64,000 nt of DNA from Mageeibacillus sp. UBA4314 (GTDB lineage Bacteria; Bacillota; Clostridia; Saccharofermentanales; Saccharofermentanaceae). The stretch spans positions 96,310 through 160,309 of the forward strand of contig DGUI01000029.1 in the NCBI GenBank assembly GCA_002394605.1. Direction: 5' to 3'. Positions within the stretch are counted from its first letter, which is position 1. Each line of letters opens with the position of its first letter. Both the position numbers and the translations under genes were made by a program. The notes under the pieces were generated by a model. That model was not told the origin of the DNA. It saw nothing but the letters and a program-made list of their open reading frames with translations, and did not search any database. Shown here in pieces: positions 61,083 through 64,000 of the stretch.

Positions 61083-61694
61083 ATGAGAATTATTAAAACT
61101 GTTATTTCTTTGTTGCTGACTGTTATGGTCGTAGTTCCGTATTCATCCGTTTGTTTTGCTGATGGAACGGATATTGATCTGTTTGAATTGCTCAAGTCGA
61201 CTGAATTATCCAGTCGAGACGAATTCTGTGATTTTCTGGAACAATATGGTGTTAATACGAATATAGATCGCGCAGAAGACGGAGATGATGAAATCAGCTT
61301 CACGATGAGTCTGAACGAATCCGAGGGATTGATAACTCTTGACACAGTTTACGAAGATGTAGAAGGCAGAACACGTGCTACAAAGTCGGGTAAAGCGACC
61401 CATGAAGTTATCAATCAGGATGGTTATCTGATATATACAATCATTGCTAAAGGAACTTTCAGTTATGGATCCGGTTACTGTAATGTTACTAACAAAAGCG
61501 GACAGTTTGTAAGAGCAACAGGAAGTTTTTGGACAAGCACTCCGTCTGTAACAAGCGGACATGTCACATCAACAAAAGCATATGTAAAGGTAAGTGGAAC
61601 TGCAACTTGTCTTGGTTTTACGAGCAGAACATACACTTTGTATCTATATTGTACATCGAGTGGAGTATTAAGTAGTACATTTAGTGGTACATAA
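61083..61694 (+). CDS. Secreted protein, unknown function
   Basis: 203 residues. Signal peptide ending SSVCFA, then an acidic helical part (IDLFELLKSTELSSRDEFCDFLEQYGV) and a C-terminal ~90 residues rich in Ser, Thr and Gly with likely beta structure and cysteines (GYCNVTNKSGQFVRATGSFW, GTATCLGF, YLYCTSSG). No known catalytic motif. Start lies 3 bp after the regulator stop with GAGGTG as ribosome site, so they form one operon. Confidence 0.7.
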   Translation: MRIIKTVISLLLTVMVVVPYSSVCFADGTDIDLFELLKSTELSSRDEFCDFLEQYGVNTNIDRAEDGDDEISFTMSLNESEGLITLDTVYEDVEGRTRATKSGKATHEVINQDGYLIYTIIAKGTFSYGSGYCNVTNKSGQFVRATGSFWTSTPSVTSGHVTSTKAYVKVSGTATCLGFTSRTYTLYLYCTSSGVLSSTFSGT

Positions 61695-62011
61695 AAAAAC
61701 TGTAGCCTGCCCTGTGAAGAAAGACTACAGAAGAAAGGAGCAGATTAATTGGAAGGTGTTACCTTGATCAAAATGCTCGTATAGATTATAGCATAGAATT
61801 GATCATGGTAACAGGGAATGCACGATCTGACATTGAATAAGTAGTCTGATCAATAGTAATTTACTGTTCAAGTTTAATGATAGATACCCCGAAGATACGG
61901 GGGCTATGGGGTATATGCAGCCTGAACGTGTTCGGAATAGTCTTATTCTGTTGATTGAATATTTTGAAAATGATTAGATTGTGGAAAAGAAAGATAAAGA
62001 GGTAAATAACA
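61695..62011. other. 317-bp gap with nested inverted repeats, no gene seen
   Basis: Contains GTTACCTTGATCAA (61758-61771) and TTGATCATGGTAAC (61799-61812), pairing at 13 of 14 positions, with an inner ATGCT/AGCAT. Further on, TACCCC...GGGGTA encloses CCCCG/CGGGG near 61885-61915. Nothing codes. These may be RNA folds in a leader for the secreted protein at 62012. Confidence 0.6.
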
Positions 62012-62380
62012 ATGAAGAGAAAAGTATTAGCTGTGGTTGGAACATCATGTTGTGTAATTGGTTTTTGTGCAGGAATGGCATTTGCTGCAACTAAAGTCAA
62101 TTTCAATCCATACTATACTGGAGTGGGATCGGGAAGTGTATTGTCGCAGAATCGTACAATTGATGCCACTGGATCAAAGTATTATGGTAAATGCACTTCT
62201 GCATCTGGCGGATGCACCATCCATATCACTGTTCCTGGGGCAACTGCATATACACTTGGATCAGGTCAGAGTCACACTTTTACAAGAACTGCCAGTCCGA
62301 GTGGAAATATGACAGTTACAGGTACACTTATATATGGTTCCAGTGCAGGCGGAGCCTCCGCTTATCTGCAGAAAAAGTAA
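62012..62380 (+). CDS. Small secreted protein, unknown function
   Basis: 122 residues. Signal peptide (VLAVVGTSCCVIGFCAGMAFA) with cleavage after AFA. The mature ~97 residues are Gly/Ser/Thr-rich with two cysteines spaced CTSASGGC, and look like a small beta-sandwich. It resembles 32763 in size and composition, not clearly in sequence. AGAGG lies about 12 bases upstream. Confidence 0.7.
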   Translation: MKRKVLAVVGTSCCVIGFCAGMAFAATKVNFNPYYTGVGSGSVLSQNRTIDATGSKYYGKCTSASGGCTIHITVPGATAYTLGSGQSHTFTRTASPSGNMTVTGTLIYGSSAGGASAYLQKK

Positions 62381-62401
62381 GATAAAAAGCGAACGGATTG
62401 T

Positions 62402-62509
62402 CCTCAAAAGTAAATATATCTCTATATCATTTTCATGAATGTGTTCAAAATTGTAATAGTGAATTGTTTTGAACGGGGTGATATAAACTACGGTTATTTA
62501 CTTTTGAGG
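62402..62509. mobile_element. MITE-like 108-bp element with 15-bp perfect inverted ends
   Basis: CCTCAAAAGTAAATA (62402-62416) and TATTTACTTTTGAGG (62495-62509) are perfect inverted ends. An inner GTTCAAAA/TTTTGAAC pair (62443-62474) makes the whole foldable into one long hairpin. There is no coding content. No obvious target-site duplication is seen, so it could also be a large RNA hairpin before the next gene. Confidence 0.45.
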
Positions 62510-62553
62510 CTATCTACGCCATTGAACAACAATCAGATGAAAGGGATGGACTA

Positions 62554-64000
62554 ATGAAGAAACTGCTATCAATAATGCTGCTGTTATCAGTATCGGTTTG
62601 CTCTGCATGCTCTAATGCACATACCAATAGTAAAGAAGAACGCTATGTGCCTGAGGGTGCGGATTATTATACTGCAAAGGATCTGGTGCTGGCAGACGAA
62701 TACAAAACGAATCCTCAATATGATTTTACAAATATCAAGCAGGATTACTTTGGCCATGATATGATTGCAGTCTCGATTATGACGGAACAGGATGATAGGA
62801 CACAGAATATCATTGAACTCTATGACTATGAAGGAACACGGCTTGGCAGCATTACTGCCGGGGATTCAATTCAGTTTATTGAGTGTATTGGCGGTGACAA
62901 TAATGGTCTTAAGGCTCTTGTTGAGGATTACAATAATCAGGTGAGCATTCGTACCCTTAATACGCAGTCAGTTTCTTTGGACAGATTTTGTGATGTTCAA
63001 TTTGCCAAGAGTTTAAACTCCTTTGAAGCCAACAGATTGTTCGTACTGGATACAGGATTTATTATTTCTTACAACTATCAGAAAGACTCAGTTTATCAGG
63101 CTGCTTTTGCCAGGATTGATTCAAATGGCAATTTGGAATGGACTGTTGATGTTGGTAATGGCGGTGACGACAGTACGTTTACTTCCCAAAGATGTGATGA
63201 CAAAGTTTTTTATTCTGTGGAAGACGGTTTCTACAGTATCTCAGTGGAAGACGGTATTGTGAGTAAGATCAGCATGTCGGATGAGACAAAAGAAAAATAC
63301 AATGCAGGTGGTAAGATCGGAGAGGATGGCGGTGTATATGTTCTGGACGGAACCACTATTAGAAGATATGACCTTAACACCTGTCAGGAAACGGATTATC
63401 TTGATATCAATTACTGTGATTGTAATCTGTTCCGGCTTACTGATGGAGATATCAGTTATATAAGCAACGATAAAATGGTTTTCTCTGATCTGTCATCTAC
63501 TCGCAACGAGCCATATGGCAGATGCAAACTGACTGTTATTAACAAGGCTTCGACGAACCCTTATGTCGGACGCAAGATAATCGATGTTGCAACGATTTGG
63601 GGCATTACTAATCTGATTGGACAATCAAGACTTGAATTCAATCACAATGAGACTGAGTATTTTGCAGAACTGTCAATGCGATATGACAGTGATTACATTG
63701 ATATTCCTGACTACCTTAAGGACTCTATAACACTGATGGAGAGAACAACATACTCGATCGACAAATTGAGTCAGGATATTATTTCAGGAAATGGACCGGA
63801 TGTTATAGTCGGGCTTGGTGATGTTACTCAGCTTAACAGCACTGCCTATCTTCGAGATCTTAATTCATTAATTGACGGTGATGAAGGTCTGAGGCGTGAT
63901 GAGTTCTTTGATGTCGCATTTAGCGCGTATTCCAATGACAATGGGCTGTTCCAGATCCCACTTACTATTTATGTGTATGGCTATATGACCAACAAAGAGA
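62554..64000 (+). CDS. Large lipoprotein, propeller-like plus solute-binding domain, 3'-truncated by window edge
   Basis: The frame is open from ATG 62554 to the end of the window (482 codons). Signal peptide with lipobox VCSAC, as in 38146. Beta repeats (ELYDYEGTRLGSI, FYSISVEDGIVSKI, RRYDLNTCQETDY) lead into a binding-protein half with KLSQDIISGNGPDVIVGLGDV and AYLRDLNSLI. The same family as 38146, 52571 and 58050, with a somewhat different second half. It is the last gene of the second array that can be seen. Confidence 0.8.
   Translation, partial: MKKLLSIMLLLSVSVCSACSNAHTNSKEERYVPEGADYYTAKDLVLADEYKTNPQYDFTNIKQDYFGHDMIAVSIMTEQDDRTQNIIELYDYEGTRLGSITAGDSIQFIECIGGDNNGLKALVEDYNNQVSIRTLNTQSVSLDRFCDVQFAKSLNSFEANRLFVLDTGFIISYNYQKDSVYQAAFARIDSNGNLEWTVDVGNGGDDSTFTSQRCDDKVFYSVEDGFYSISVEDGIVSKISMSDETKEKYNAGGKIGEDGGVYVLDGTTIRRYDLNTCQETDYLDINYCDCNLFRLTDGDISYISNDKMVFSDLSSTRNEPYGRCKLTVINKASTNPYVGRKIIDVATIWGITNLIGQSRLEFNHNETEYFAELSMRYDSDYIDIPDYLKDSITLMERTTYSIDKLSQDIISGNGPDVIVGLGDVTQLNSTAYLRDLNSLIDGDEGLRRDEFFDVAFSAYSNDNGLFQIPLTIYVYGYMTNKE

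Overview
The window reads as chromosome of an anaerobic, mid-GC Firmicute of the class Clostridia. The evidence is a SAM-I (S-box) leader before metK, the housekeeping order comF - structured RNA - cysS - mrnC - rlmB, a tig gene with a strong AGGAGG ribosome site, and consistently Firmicute-type Shine-Dalgarno sequences and lipoboxes. No rRNA or ribosomal protein genes are present, so I do not name a genus.

Layout. 1-8.1 kb: 3' end of proA, rpiB, then a complete F-type ATP synthase operon (a, c, b, alpha, gamma, beta, epsilon) with no separate delta gene; the delta C-terminal domain is instead fused to the front of alpha. 8.1-13.05 kb, minus strand: a minimal Tad/Flp pilus locus (tadZ, cpaF, a fused tadB-tadC, a Flp pilin, a DUF6382/FHA protein). 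13.1-24.9 kb: housekeeping genes (S-box metK, recD2, comF, a structured RNA that may be of the raiA class, cysS, mrnC, rlmB, a lipoprotein, a tyrosine phosphatase, tRNA-Arg, a cysteine hydrolase, tig). 25.0-27.2 kb: an Rpn/PD-(D/E)XK gene with an unusual leader, and a metallo-beta-lactamase-fold hydrolase.

From 27.2 kb on the DNA is accessory, more A+T rich and full of broken genes. 27.3-32.6 kb holds a decayed response regulator, two decayed sugar-ABC permeases (a frameshift and an in-frame TAG), an intact membrane-fusion protein, an FtsX/MacB-type permease, and a scrap of a binding-protein-like lipoprotein. 32.7-40.4 kb and 52.5-64.0 kb carry arrays of one paralogous system: membrane-anchored XRE regulators, small secreted proteins, a lipoprotein family, and large (about 720-750 aa) lipoproteins built from a probable beta-propeller plus a solute-binding-protein domain. 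No intact transporter accompanies them. Between these arrays lie a larB-larC chimera, a DUF4143 AAA ATPase behind 32-bp direct repeats, and a run of exported multidomain proteins (SGNH hydrolase, a caspase/CHAT-like lipoprotein with EF-hand and Ig-like modules, an SH3/glycan-binding lipoprotein). After these come a RelA/SpoT remnant, a nucleotidyltransferase with a YcxB-like protein, and a striking five-unit 65-bp hairpin array.

How it fits together (inference): the accessory half looks like a surface sensing system that expands by duplication and loses copies by recombination. Regulators with an XRE head inside and a sensor domain outside sit next to lipoproteins carrying the same sensor domain, next to binding-protein-like lipoproteins that probably once served an ABC sugar transporter of the kind seen decayed at 27.9-29.8 kb.
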